From Stenotrophobium sp040387055 (lineage in GTDB: Bacteria; Pseudomonadota; Gammaproteobacteria; Nevskiales; Nevskiaceae): a stretch of DNA of 11,416 bases. The stretch is taken from assembly GCA_040387055.1 (NCBI GenBank), contig JAZKEM010000180.1, positions 1 to 11,416 on the forward strand. The letters are read 5' to 3'. Under the pieces are notes generated by a model that worked only from the letters and a program-made list of their open reading frames with translations, had not been told where the DNA came from and did not search any database. Below, one piece after another: positions 1 to 6,375 of this stretch. Both the position numbers and the translations under genes were made by a program. How positions within the stretch are numbered: the first letter of the stretch is position 1; every line of letters begins with the position of its first letter.

Positions 1-610
1 TGAAGAATTTCAGCAGCTCATCATCCCACTGCTGGGTGATGATATTGAATAGCGCAGTGCGCGAAGCGTTGGTGGCATCGGTGGCGTGAACTTTGCCGCC
101 GGTGAGATTCCACAACAACCAGCTGTCGATGGTGCCAAACGCGAGTTCACCTTTTTCAGCACGTGCTCGCGCACCGTCTACGTGATCAAGAATCCACGCA
201 ATCTTGGTCGCAGAAAAATACGGATCGAGTAGCAGACCAGTTTTCTGTGACAACCAGGCACTGCGTTCCTGATGGGTGCGACAAAAATCTGAAGTGCGAC
301 GATCCTGCCAGACAATGGCTGGATGAATTGGTTTGCCACTCGCGCGTTCCCAAATCACCGTGGTCTCGCGTTGATTGGTAATGCCGAGCGCAGTGATGGC
401 CTTTGCATCCAGCTTGGCCGCAGCTAAAGCTTCACGCGTAACGGCCAGCGTGTCATCCCAAATGCGCAGCGGGTCGTGCTCCACCCAGCCCGGCTTCGGG
501 TAAGACTGCGGCAGCTCGCGTTGGGCAAGGCCAAGCTTGCGACCTTCGCGGTCGAACACGATGGCGCGTGTACTGGTGGTGCCCTGATCAATCGACAGCA
601 AAGCCGTCAT
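1..610 (-). CDS. glpK: Glycerol kinase, N-terminal part (runs off the window)
   Basis: FGGY-family kinase that phosphorylates glycerol to sn-glycerol 3-phosphate in the cytoplasm with ATP. About 203 residues are visible of a family length near 500, so the C-terminal ATPase lobe lies outside the window. Motifs seen: the phosphate-loop DQGTTSTR at residues 8-15, YPKPGWVEHDP near 37-47, NQRET at 79-83 (the R-E pair that holds glycerol), W101 and DPYFSATK at 129-136. The match to E. coli GlpK is close along the whole fragment. The ATG at 608-610 is preceded on the minus strand by AGGAGAG with about 7 nt spacing. The start lies only 49 bp from that of a divergent acylglycerol-lipase-like gene, which fits a shared lipid/glycerol catabolic role. 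This functional link is inference. Confidence 0.95.
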   Translation of the reverse strand, partial: MTALLSIDQGTTSTRAIVFDREGRKLGLAQRELPQSYPKPGWVEHDPLRIWDDTLAVTREALAAAKLDAKAITALGITNQRETTVIWERASGKPIHPAIVWQDRRTSDFCRTHQERSAWLSQKTGLLLDPYFSATKIAWILDHVDGARARAEKGELAFGTIDSWLLWNLTGGKVHATDATNASRTALFNIITQQWDDELLKFF

Positions 611-659
611 TGGCGATCTCTCCTCGTTTGTGTCATTTTCGCTTAGGGAGAAGCTACAC
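611..659. promoter_or_regulatory. Short divergent intergenic region between glpK and the hydrolase
   Basis: Only 49 bp separate two divergent starts. Each side has its own Shine-Dalgarno sequence: AGGAGAG for glpK (minus, around 617-623) and AGGGAG for the hydrolase (plus, 645-650, 9 nt before its ATG). There is no room for two complete sigma-70 promoters, so at least one promoter must overlap the neighbouring coding sequence. I see no convincing -35/-10 pair inside the gap. Confidence 0.45.
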
Positions 660-1583
660 ATGCAAACCAAACAATTCCAGTTCGCGCTATCTAATGGCGG
701 CAGTGCCCATGTTCACCGCTGGCTGCCAGACGGCAATGCCATTGCGGTGGTGCAGATTATTCACGGCATGGCGGAGCACGGCGGACGCTATGCGCGTATT
801 GCGCAGACGCTGACGGATGCGGGCTACGCCGTTTATGCGCAAGATTTGCCGGGCCATGGTCGCACGGCACGTGCGCCAGATGAGCTGGGCCATTTCGCGG
901 ATCGTGACGGCTGGAGCTATGTGATTGGTCAGATCAATCAACTGCGCCAGCATATTGAGCACGAGCATCCTCAACTGCCCGTGTTTGTGCTGGGTCACAG
1001 CATGGGCTCGTTTCTGCTGCAGGATTATCTGATCGAGCACGGTCGCGGATTGGCGGGCGCGATATTTTCGGCTAGCAGTGGCGACCTTGGGCCTTTACGT
1101 GTGATTGGTCTATCGCTGCTACGGGTGGAATCACTCTGGTACGGCCGCCGTCATCGCAGCGCGCTGGCGGATTTGATGTCGTTCAAAGATTTCAATCGTC
1201 GCTACAAACCGGCGCGTACAGATTTTGATTGGCTGTCACGCGATCCTATTGAGGTGGATCTCTACGCCAATGATCCGCGCTGCGGATTCCGTTGCAGCGT
1301 AGGTTTGTGGATTGATCTGCTCAGCGCCGCAGGACGCTTAGACGATCCGCAACGTCTTGCAACGATTCCCAAAGAGTTACCAACGCTGATCATCAACGGT
1401 AGCGACGACGCAGCGACGCAAGGCGCTAAAGGCCCGCGTGCTTTGGAGCGTTTGTATCGCAAGGCGGGACTCAAGAATGTCAGCATGCACATCTATGATG
1501 ATGCGCGTCACGAACTGCTCAATGAAACTTGCCGCGAATTGGTGACAGAAGATCTACTGCGCTGGCTACAGGAACGCAGTTAG
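660..1583 (+). CDS. Alpha/beta hydrolase, monoacylglycerol lipase / lysophospholipase type
   Basis: Serine hydrolase of the Hydrolase_4 (serine aminopeptidase S33-like) group, 307 residues. The oxyanion-side motif HGMAEHGGRY is at 35-44, DLPGHGRT at 62-69, and the nucleophile elbow GHSMGS at 112-117 with Ser114. The likely catalytic Asp is Asp250 in the GSDD stretch and the likely His is His284 in DARHELLNE. This triad spacing and the HGMAEH motif are typical of bacterial monoacylglycerol lipases and PldB-type lysophospholipases. No signal peptide is seen, so it is probably cytoplasmic. I chose ATG 660 over an upstream GTG at 630 because AGGGAG stands 9 nt before the ATG and the GTG has no comparable site. 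It diverges from glpK, and its stop overlaps by 4 bp the stop of the DegV gene on the other strand. The exact ester substrate is not readable from sequence. Confidence 0.88.
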   Translation: MQTKQFQFALSNGGSAHVHRWLPDGNAIAVVQIIHGMAEHGGRYARIAQTLTDAGYAVYAQDLPGHGRTARAPDELGHFADRDGWSYVIGQINQLRQHIEHEHPQLPVFVLGHSMGSFLLQDYLIEHGRGLAGAIFSASSGDLGPLRVIGLSLLRVESLWYGRRHRSALADLMSFKDFNRRYKPARTDFDWLSRDPIEVDLYANDPRCGFRCSVGLWIDLLSAAGRLDDPQRLATIPKELPTLIINGSDDAATQGAKGPRALERLYRKAGLKNVSMHIYDDARHELLNETCRELVTEDLLRWLQERS

Positions 1584-2527
1584 GTTTCAAACTCTTCTAG
1601 TTCTTTTGCGCAGTACGCAAGCGACATCGTGCCAATGCCAACGTTGATTGCTGCAGTTGGCGACATGATCGACAACATCAGTTCTACGCCATGTTCCGTT
1701 GCCGTTTTACTGAGCGTGTCAAAGCCTGCTATCGCGCGCAACTTTTCAGGATCGCCGCTGTAACTGATTCCAATCATTGGCACCAACAAGCCGCGACGGA
1801 TTTGTGCGGCAGCGTGCAGAAAAACTTTTTCTACAGCCTTGTCGAAGTGACGGACATACGCAATCGGTGCTGATTCCGACCGGTTGGTGCAGATCACGGG
1901 TTTAACATCGAAGAGTTTGGCGAAGCCGTAGCGTAGCCAGCCGACGTTATCGTCGCCACGCCGCGCGCCACGAGCGCGCAGGTTGTGGAGATCGTTGGGC
2001 ACCATGTAAGCGTGAATATGCGGTGCAAGATCATCGAGCCGTTGGCGAATTTCTACCGGCGGTATTTGTGCACGCACCAAGCGCACGGTTTCCCAGGTCA
2101 GTACACCGGGGCCCGCAAAGATGCTGAGCGAATCAACGACGCGCAGTGCAAACGGCCCGACCACATTGTTTGCTTCGCGCACCTGCGCGTAGCTTTGCAG
2201 GATCGTGAACGAGGCTTTGTGCGCGTTATCGTAAGTTTGACTGTGAGTGCTGCTGAGCGTGATGAAAAACACGTAGTCGTGTTGCAGCACCAGCTTATTG
2301 AGAAACAGATCCTCAATTTCTTTGACCGAAAATGCAGTGGTCTCAGTGGCTGAACTTCTGCTATCGCTGTGTTCGCGATAGAACGCTAAGGCATTTGCAG
2401 GGTCACGATCGTAGACCACAGATTGATTGCCCATGTGGACCGTGCTGGGCAGCACATAGATGTTGTTCTCCGTCACGAACTCGTGGGAGACATCTGTGGT
2501 GACGTCGATCGCAATCCCAACCCGCAT
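1580..2527 (-). CDS. DegV-family protein (putative fatty-acid-binding protein)
   Basis: DegV/FakB-fold protein of 315 residues (the family is usually about 280-300). Family landmarks are recognisable: an N-terminal strand ending in DVTTD (residues 8-12, where many members have DSTAD), the ITLSSTHSQTYDNA segment at 89-102 (family SSxLSGTYQSA), VVDSLSIFAGPG at 130-141, DLHNLRARGARR at 179-190, DVKPVI at 207-212 and a C-terminal NVGIG at 295-299 where the family often has HxGPG. Known DegV proteins bind a fatty acid; FakB members present it to the kinase FakA. Here several ligand-side residues are substituted, so binding is plausible but not shown. The ATG at 2525-2527 has no strong Shine-Dalgarno sequence. 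It converges on the hydrolase with overlapping stop codons, so both 3' ends lie inside the other gene. Confidence 0.85.
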   Translation of the reverse strand: MRVGIAIDVTTDVSHEFVTENNIYVLPSTVHMGNQSVVYDRDPANALAFYREHSDSRSSATETTAFSVKEIEDLFLNKLVLQHDYVFFITLSSTHSQTYDNAHKASFTILQSYAQVREANNVVGPFALRVVDSLSIFAGPGVLTWETVRLVRAQIPPVEIRQRLDDLAPHIHAYMVPNDLHNLRARGARRGDDNVGWLRYGFAKLFDVKPVICTNRSESAPIAYVRHFDKAVEKVFLHAAAQIRRGLLVPMIGISYSGDPEKLRAIAGFDTLSKTATEHGVELMLSIMSPTAAINVGIGTMSLAYCAKELEEFET

Positions 2528-2754
2528 CTGGTTTTGTTCTTGTTATTCAGTAATCAGTGAAGACTCGATTTTGCCATCGAGCCGGGCTGCTAAATGTGCC
2601 ACGTGAGACAGAATAAAGGCTTCAGCACGCAAAATTCGCCGCCCGCTTTGTACGTGGGTTGCTCTTCGCTGTTAATTATTATCGAATATATTCTATTGAA
2701 CTAATAATTAAAAACAATATGGGTATGCCCAATCTTTTTTGATTGCTAAAGCCA
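2528..2754. other. AT-rich intergenic spacer between anti-sigma gene and degV-like gene
   Basis: A 227-bp gap with no credible gene. The stretch at about 2670-2740 is strikingly AT-rich against the surrounding coding DNA. It contains the perfect palindrome GAATATATTC (2684-2693), and a 4-bp stem TGGG/CCCA next to a T run near 2720-2741 that could act as a weak terminator. Sequence nearer the degV-like start is of normal composition and has no feature I can name. Confidence 0.5.
2690..2717 (-). promoter_or_regulatory. Candidate sigma-70 promoter upstream of the degV-like gene
   Basis: Read on the minus strand there is TTGTTT (2712-2717), a 16-nt spacer and TAGAAT (2690-2695). The -10 box overlaps the palindrome GAATATATTC, which could be an operator. 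If real, the leader to the degV-like ATG would be about 155 nt. Any AT-rich region yields chance matches of this quality, so support is weak. Confidence 0.25.
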
Positions 2755-3510
2755 TCAGGCCGGACGCACCGCAGGAGCTGCGAGCAGAACAGGACCGGTC
2801 GGCTTGCCCGTAGGCGAACCGCCTCGCGGCTCAAGACTGATTGCCAGCGTCGCATCACCCGCATCCATCTGCAGACCTTGCGGCATTGGCATTTCGCCAT
2901 CGCCTTGCGTCGGCAACAGGCCCAGCGAATGAGGGCCGTCTTTGGACACAACCCACAGCTCTAAGCTTTTAGTTTCTTCATCAATCGCATAGCGACCGCT
3001 GGTGGAGACTTTGATCAAGCCCTTTTCAGGATAAATGCTGACCTTCCACTTGGCCTCAGATTTTTCCGGGTGGAGCATCGCCACATAGGGCAGGGGCGCC
3101 GTCACAGGCACTTCAACGCGAACAGTTTCAGTTTTGGTGATGACTTGCGGCGGCAGATTCATCTGTTGCCACAGGCCAAAGCCGAGCAGCACGGATGCCG
3201 CCGTCGAGACCACGGCCCAATTGCGCCACAAGGTGCGTGGTGCTTCGGTATTCGCAGCGCGCAAAGGTACAACCTTGCTGCTGTTATTGATTTGATAATT
3301 GATCGAAGCCCAGACAATGCCGCGTGGCGTTTCGGGCTTGAAGCGGCCGTTGAGGCCAGCGAGACGATTTTCCCAGTAAATCACTTCGCGACGCAGCGCA
3401 GCTTCGTGCGTCATCAAGCGCTGAAAGCGTGCACGCGCACGGCTATGCAAAGTGCCGAGAACGTATTCGGCAGCCAGCATGCGTTGCAACTTAGGATTTT
3501 GGTATTTCAT
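2755..3510 (-). CDS. RskA-type anti-sigma factor (membrane-anchored)
   Basis: Anti-sigma factor of the RskA family, 251 residues. The N-terminal cytoplasmic anti-sigma domain carries the family signature AEYVLGTL at residues 14-21 and continues through the helical FQRLMTHEAALRREVIYWENRLAGL to about residue 53. One membrane segment spans roughly 97-115 (WAVVSTAASVLLGFGLW). The C-terminal part (about 120-251) is the periplasmic RskA domain, with SLELWVVSKDGPHSLGLLP and LAISLEPRGGSPTGKPTGPV near the end. Such proteins hold their ECF sigma factor at the membrane until regulated proteolysis releases it. There is no zinc-binding HxxxCxxC motif. Its ATG (3508-3510) overlaps the stop of the preceding 73-codon chimeric frame by ATGA, so it should be translated by coupling to that frame rather than directly to the sigma gene. 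The inducing signal is unknown. Confidence 0.88.
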   Translation of the reverse strand: MKYQNPKLQRMLAAEYVLGTLHSRARARFQRLMTHEAALRREVIYWENRLAGLNGRFKPETPRGIVWASINYQINNSSKVVPLRAANTEAPRTLWRNWAVVSTAASVLLGFGLWQQMNLPPQVITKTETVRVEVPVTAPLPYVAMLHPEKSEAKWKVSIYPEKGLIKVSTSGRYAIDEETKSLELWVVSKDGPHSLGLLPTQGDGEMPMPQGLQMDAGDATLAISLEPRGGSPTGKPTGPVLLAAPAVRPA

Positions 3511-3599
3511 GACTCAAGACACTCGCGCAGACGCGACAAGCCGCGGCGCACCCAGCTTTTCACCGTGCCCAGCGGCGCGTTCAAGCGCTCTGCCAGTTC
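3506..3599. repeat. 94-bp direct repeat, copy 1 (sigma gene 3' tail copy)
   Basis: Identical base for base to 3724-3817 and in the same orientation, 218 bp apart. A second identical block of 23 bp (3625-3647) matches 3834-3856. Between the two blocks this copy is 9 bp (3 codons) longer. Upstream on the coding strand, 12-nt blocks at 3477-3488 and 3683-3694 (the anti-sigma N-terminus) differ at one position. Together they show a tandem duplication of the sigma/anti-sigma junction. Confidence 0.95.
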
Positions 3600-3728
3600 G
3601 TGGTGTCGGAAATAGAGCCCGCCATCGTAGTAGGCCAGCAGCACACTATTGCTCGAAAAATGAAGATCGCATGGAGCATGAAGCATGCGTTGCAGCTTGG
3701 GATTTTGGGGGCTCTGTTGGTTATTCAT
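3507..3728 (-). CDS. Chimeric 73-aa frame: anti-sigma N-terminus fused to sigma region 4.2
   Basis: This frame starts like the downstream anti-sigma gene (QNPKLQRML, residues 8-16; the true gene has the same peptide at 4-11 plus M) and then, after about 12 unrelated residues, becomes the C-terminal helix-turn-helix of the upstream sigma factor (VLLAYY at about 30-35, then HHELAERLNAPLGTVKSW onward to the last residue). The final 30 or so residues are identical to the sigma tail, with one 3-residue insertion before them (DGGLYFR against EGYT). It keeps ATGA overlaps with the genes on both sides. It lacks sigma region 2 and the anti-sigma AEYVLGTL motif, so it cannot work as either complete protein. 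It may be a by-product of tandem duplication, or a small DNA-binding or anti-sigma-decoy protein. The frame is open and coupled; expression is not known. Confidence 0.55.
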   Translation of the reverse strand: MNNQQSPQNPKLQRMLHAPCDLHFSSNSVLLAYYDGGLYFRHHELAERLNAPLGTVKSWVRRGLSRLRECLES

Positions 3729-3817
3729 GACTCAAGACACTCGCGCAGACGCGACAAGCCGCGGCGCACCCAGCTTTTCACCGTGCCCAGCGGCGCGTTC
3801 AAGCGCTCTGCCAGTTC
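3724..3817. repeat. 94-bp direct repeat, copy 2 (3' end of the intact sigma gene)
   Basis: Partner of 3506-3599, identical over 94 bp. This copy forms the 3' end of the full-length ECF sigma gene and the first bases of the chimeric frame, and is presumably the ancestral copy because it is continuous with sigma region 2. Confidence 0.95.
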
Positions 3818-4279
3818 ATGATGGGTATAGCCCTCGTAGTAGGCCAGCAGCACACTTTGCCGCTGTTCCTCCTGCAAACCTTTCATACAGTCGTCCAGTC
3901 GCCCGATGCCTTCGCTTTCAATCGCCCCGTCTTCAGGGCTTTGTGTTTCATCTGCGAATGCCAGCGACTGCTCCTCGCCCTCTTCGGGCATTTCCACTTC
4001 CGGCCGCTTCACGCGCAACAGGTCCAATGCGCGGTAGCGGGCCACGGTCATTAACCATGTGAGCGGCGCACCCTTTTCGGGAGCGTAGGTTTCGGCTTTC
4101 TGCCAAACCTTGATGAAGCAGTCTTGCAACGCCTCCTCAGCCCAATCCCTGCGTTTAAGCATACGGATGAGCAGGCCAAACAGATGCGAGGAGCTGGCGT
4201 CGTAGAGCTCGCGGAACGCGCGTTGATCGCCCGCGGCAGTGGCAGCAAGTAGTTGCGTCAGATGTGCGGCGTCGACCAT
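3725..4279 (-). CDS. ECF-type RNA polymerase sigma factor (SigK/RskA-associated type)
   Basis: Extracytoplasmic-function sigma-70 factor of 184 residues, a usual length. Region 2 covers about 16-90: AFRELYDASSSHLFGLLIRML, then DWAEEALQDCFIKVW (45-59, region 2.2 that contacts core polymerase) and APLTWLMTVARYRALDLLR (region 2.4, which reads the -10 element). An acidic linker follows at about 93-125. Region 4 covers about 128-182, with QSVLLAYYEGYTHHELAERL and LGTVKSWVRRGLSRLRECL forming the helix-turn-helix that reads the -35 element. Pairing with an RskA-type anti-sigma gene downstream supports the assignment. The ATG at 4277-4279 has no clear Shine-Dalgarno sequence. Its TGA overlaps the ATG of the chimeric frame. 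No signature autoregulated promoter was recognised in the 169-bp gap to hemB. Confidence 0.93.
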   Translation of the reverse strand: MVDAAHLTQLLAATAAGDQRAFRELYDASSSHLFGLLIRMLKRRDWAEEALQDCFIKVWQKAETYAPEKGAPLTWLMTVARYRALDLLRVKRPEVEMPEEGEEQSLAFADETQSPEDGAIESEGIGRLDDCMKGLQEEQRQSVLLAYYEGYTHHELAERLNAPLGTVKSWVRRGLSRLRECLES

Positions 4280-4417
4280 GAATTCTTAGAGTAGATATGC
4301 GGCGGGAGCCGGTAAGCGATAGTAGTGCATGTGTTGGCGCAGCGTACTGCTACGCGGCGATTCTGGGAATGGATGCAGCAGCTGTGCTTTTGGAGCCAGA
4401 AACCGCCTTCCACACCT

Positions 4418-4423
4418 TATAAT
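4418..4423 (+). promoter_or_regulatory. Consensus -10 box upstream of hemB
   Basis: A perfect TATAAT lies 25 nt before the preferred hemB ATG. No good TTGACA-like element sits at 16-18 bp; the nearest TTGGAG (4390-4395) is 22 bp away. If transcription starts about 7 nt downstream, the leader is short. The box also argues against the longer hemB frame that begins at 4329, upstream of it. Confidence 0.45.
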
Positions 4424-4448
4424 CGCGACACTTTCACTGCCACCCGGA

Positions 4449-5456
4449 ATGCTCGTGACCACCGGTTCTTTTCCAGCTGTTCGCCCCCGCCGCCTTCGTC
4501 AGGCCGAATTCCTTCGCTCGATGGTGCGCGAAACCCGCTTAGTGCCTCAGCAACTGATTCAACCGTTGTTTGTAGCCGAAGGCGCACTCAAGGGCCCGAT
4601 CAGCTCAATGCCCGGTGTTGTGCGCCTGGATTTGGAAGAGCTCGCGCGCGAAGCAGTAGAACTGCACAAACTGGGCATCGGCTGCATTGCCCTGTTCCCG
4701 GTGATTCCGCCGGCGCTGAAAAATGATGAAGGCACTGAAGCACTCAACCAAAATGGATTAGTGCCGCGTGCAATTGCCGTCATCAAAAAAGCCTGCCCAG
4801 AAATCGCGGTGATGGTCGACATCGCACTCGATCCTTACACCACGCACGGCCACGATGGTCTGCTCGACAAGAACGGCTTGGTTGATAACGACGAGACCGT
4901 CGAAATTCTGCGTCGCCAAGCGTTGGTCTATGCGCGTGCGGGTGCTGACATCGTTGCACCTAGCGACATGATGGATGGTCGCGTCGGCCAGATTCGCCAA
5001 GTGTTGGAACGCGATGGTTACAAGAACGTCGTGATTCTTTCTTATGCTGCCAAATACGCTTCTGCGTTCTACGGCCCGTTCCGCGATGCAGTCGGCACCG
5101 CGTCGACGCTCAAAGGCGACAAGCGCAATTATCAGATGGACCCAGCCAACACCGACGAAGCGATGCGCGAAGTTGAACTCGACATTGCTGAAGGCGCCGA
5201 CATCGTCATGGTTAAACCAGGCATGCCTTACCTCGACATCATTCGTCGCGTCAAAGATCGCTTCGAAGTGCCGGTCGCTGCATATCAGGTGAGTGGTGAG
5301 TACGCGATGTTGCGCGCTGCCATTGATAACGGTTGGCTCGATGAAAAGAAAGCGTTGATGGAAGCACTGCTGTGTTTCCGCCGCGCAGGCGCCGACATGA
5401 TCCTCAGCTACTACGCCAAGCAAGCGGCGCAGTGGTTGAAAGAATCTGCGCAATAA
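4449..5456 (+). CDS. hemB: Delta-aminolevulinic acid dehydratase (porphobilinogen synthase)
   Basis: Condenses two 5-aminolevulinates to porphobilinogen, an early step of heme synthesis in the cytoplasm; the family forms octamers. The protein has 335 residues from ATG 4449, normal for the family. The two Schiff-base lysines are visible: Lys202 in SYAAKYASAFYGPFRDA and Lys256 in IVMVKPGMPYLD. The metal-site loop reads DIALDPYTTHGHDG (124-137), with Ala126, Asp128 and Asp136 where zinc enzymes have three cysteines, so it belongs to the cysteine-free, magnesium-responsive type known from Pseudomonas. An in-frame GTG at 4329 would add 40 residues of unrelated sequence upstream of a TATAAT box, so it is rejected. 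A GTG at 4455 is another possible start, placed better for the GGA at 4446-4448. aroE follows 14 bp downstream. Confidence 0.96.
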   Translation: MLVTTGSFPAVRPRRLRQAEFLRSMVRETRLVPQQLIQPLFVAEGALKGPISSMPGVVRLDLEELAREAVELHKLGIGCIALFPVIPPALKNDEGTEALNQNGLVPRAIAVIKKACPEIAVMVDIALDPYTTHGHDGLLDKNGLVDNDETVEILRRQALVYARAGADIVAPSDMMDGRVGQIRQVLERDGYKNVVILSYAAKYASAFYGPFRDAVGTASTLKGDKRNYQMDPANTDEAMREVELDIAEGADIVMVKPGMPYLDIIRRVKDRFEVPVAAYQVSGEYAMLRAAIDNGWLDEKKALMEALLCFRRAGADMILSYYAKQAAQWLKESAQ

Positions 5457-5470
5457 ACTGAGATAGAAAA

Positions 5471-6370
5471 ATGGACCGTTACGCCGTTATCGGACAACCG
5501 ATTTCACACAGCAAATCGCCTTTCATCCACGCGCAGTACGCGCGCCAGACGGCGCAAGAACTGAGCTACGACGCAATTGAAGTTGCGCCAGAAGCCTTGG
5601 AAGAAACCCTAAAGCGTTTGCACGCCGAAGGTTATCGCGGCCTCAACGTCACACTGCCGCACAAGATTCCCGTCGCCAAACTGTGTGAAACGATTAGCGA
5701 ACGCGCACAGCTTGCTGGTGCAGTGAATACCTTGATTCGCACGGACACTGGCTGGCGCGGTGACAACACCGATGGCGAAGGCCTGGTGCGTGACATCACC
5801 CATCATCTTGGTTTGCAGATTGCCGGCAAGCGCGTGCTCGTGCTCGGCGCGGGCGGTGCAGGTCGCGGCATTCTCCAGCCACTGCTTGATCAGAAACCCG
5901 CAGAACTCACGCTCTCCGGCCGCAATCCCTGGAAGCCTGAAGAGCTGGCTGAACAATTCAAAGCCGTTGGAAAAATTCGCCCAGCGACGCATATCGCACT
6001 GAAAGGCGATTTGTTTGACCTGATCATCAATGCAACGTCAGTGGGTCATAGCGGCACGCAACTGCGTATGCCAGGACAACTGCTGGCAGAAGGCGGCGCT
6101 TGCTATGACCTTAGCTACGGCAAAGCGTTTGAACCGTTTGCAGCATGGGCCTGCACACAAGATGCCGTGCGAGTGAGTGATGGCCTTGGCATGTTGGTTG
6201 AGCAGGCTGCAGCAGCCTTTGAAATTTGGCGCGGCGTAAAGCCAGATACCAAGCCAGTGTTGCAGCGCGTACGACAGCCGCAGACAGGCGAGTGCGCAAT
6301 CGAGACCGCAACACTCGACAGCGGCAAAGCGCGCGATAAGGCGACGCATCTGACGGTTGGGCAGGATTAA
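5471..6370 (+). CDS. aroE: Shikimate dehydrogenase (NADP)
   Basis: Reduces 3-dehydroshikimate to shikimate in the chorismate pathway. All landmarks are present: SHSKSP at 12-17 (shikimate binding), NVTLPHK at 59-65 with catalytic Lys65, NTDG at 99-102 with catalytic Asp101, the dinucleotide-binding GAGGAG at 126-131, SGRN at 149-152 (the NADP-phosphate-binding position, where the family usually has NRT), INATSVG at 186-192, YDLSY at 212-216 and GLGMLVEQAAAAFEIW at 238-253. The canonical domain ends near residue 268. About 30 further residues (RQPQTGECAIETATLDSG onward) form a polar tail not usual in the family. It follows hemB after 14 bp and is probably co-transcribed. The Shine-Dalgarno sequence is weak (GAGATAG region). 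Confidence 0.96.
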   Translation: MDRYAVIGQPISHSKSPFIHAQYARQTAQELSYDAIEVAPEALEETLKRLHAEGYRGLNVTLPHKIPVAKLCETISERAQLAGAVNTLIRTDTGWRGDNTDGEGLVRDITHHLGLQIAGKRVLVLGAGGAGRGILQPLLDQKPAELTLSGRNPWKPEELAEQFKAVGKIRPATHIALKGDLFDLIINATSVGHSGTQLRMPGQLLAEGGACYDLSYGKAFEPFAAWACTQDAVRVSDGLGMLVEQAAAAFEIWRGVKPDTKPVLQRVRQPQTGECAIETATLDSGKARDKATHLTVGQD

Positions 6371-6375
6371 TCGCT

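Noticed and set aside
630..659. GTG start giving a 317-residue hydrolase
   Set aside because: The GTG lacks a ribosome site, while AGGGAG lies 9 nt before ATG 660 and would be inside the coding region otherwise.
3070..3615. 181-codon plus-strand frame over the anti-sigma gene, and similar frames at 3600-4062
   Set aside because: Antisense to well-supported sigma and anti-sigma genes. Their repeated peptide only mirrors the 94-bp DNA repeat.
4329..4448. 40-residue N-terminal extension of HemB
   Set aside because: The start lies upstream of a perfect TATAAT box and the extra residues do not fit the family.
4758..5453. 231-codon minus-strand frame
   Set aside because: Antisense to hemB and without any recognisable domain.
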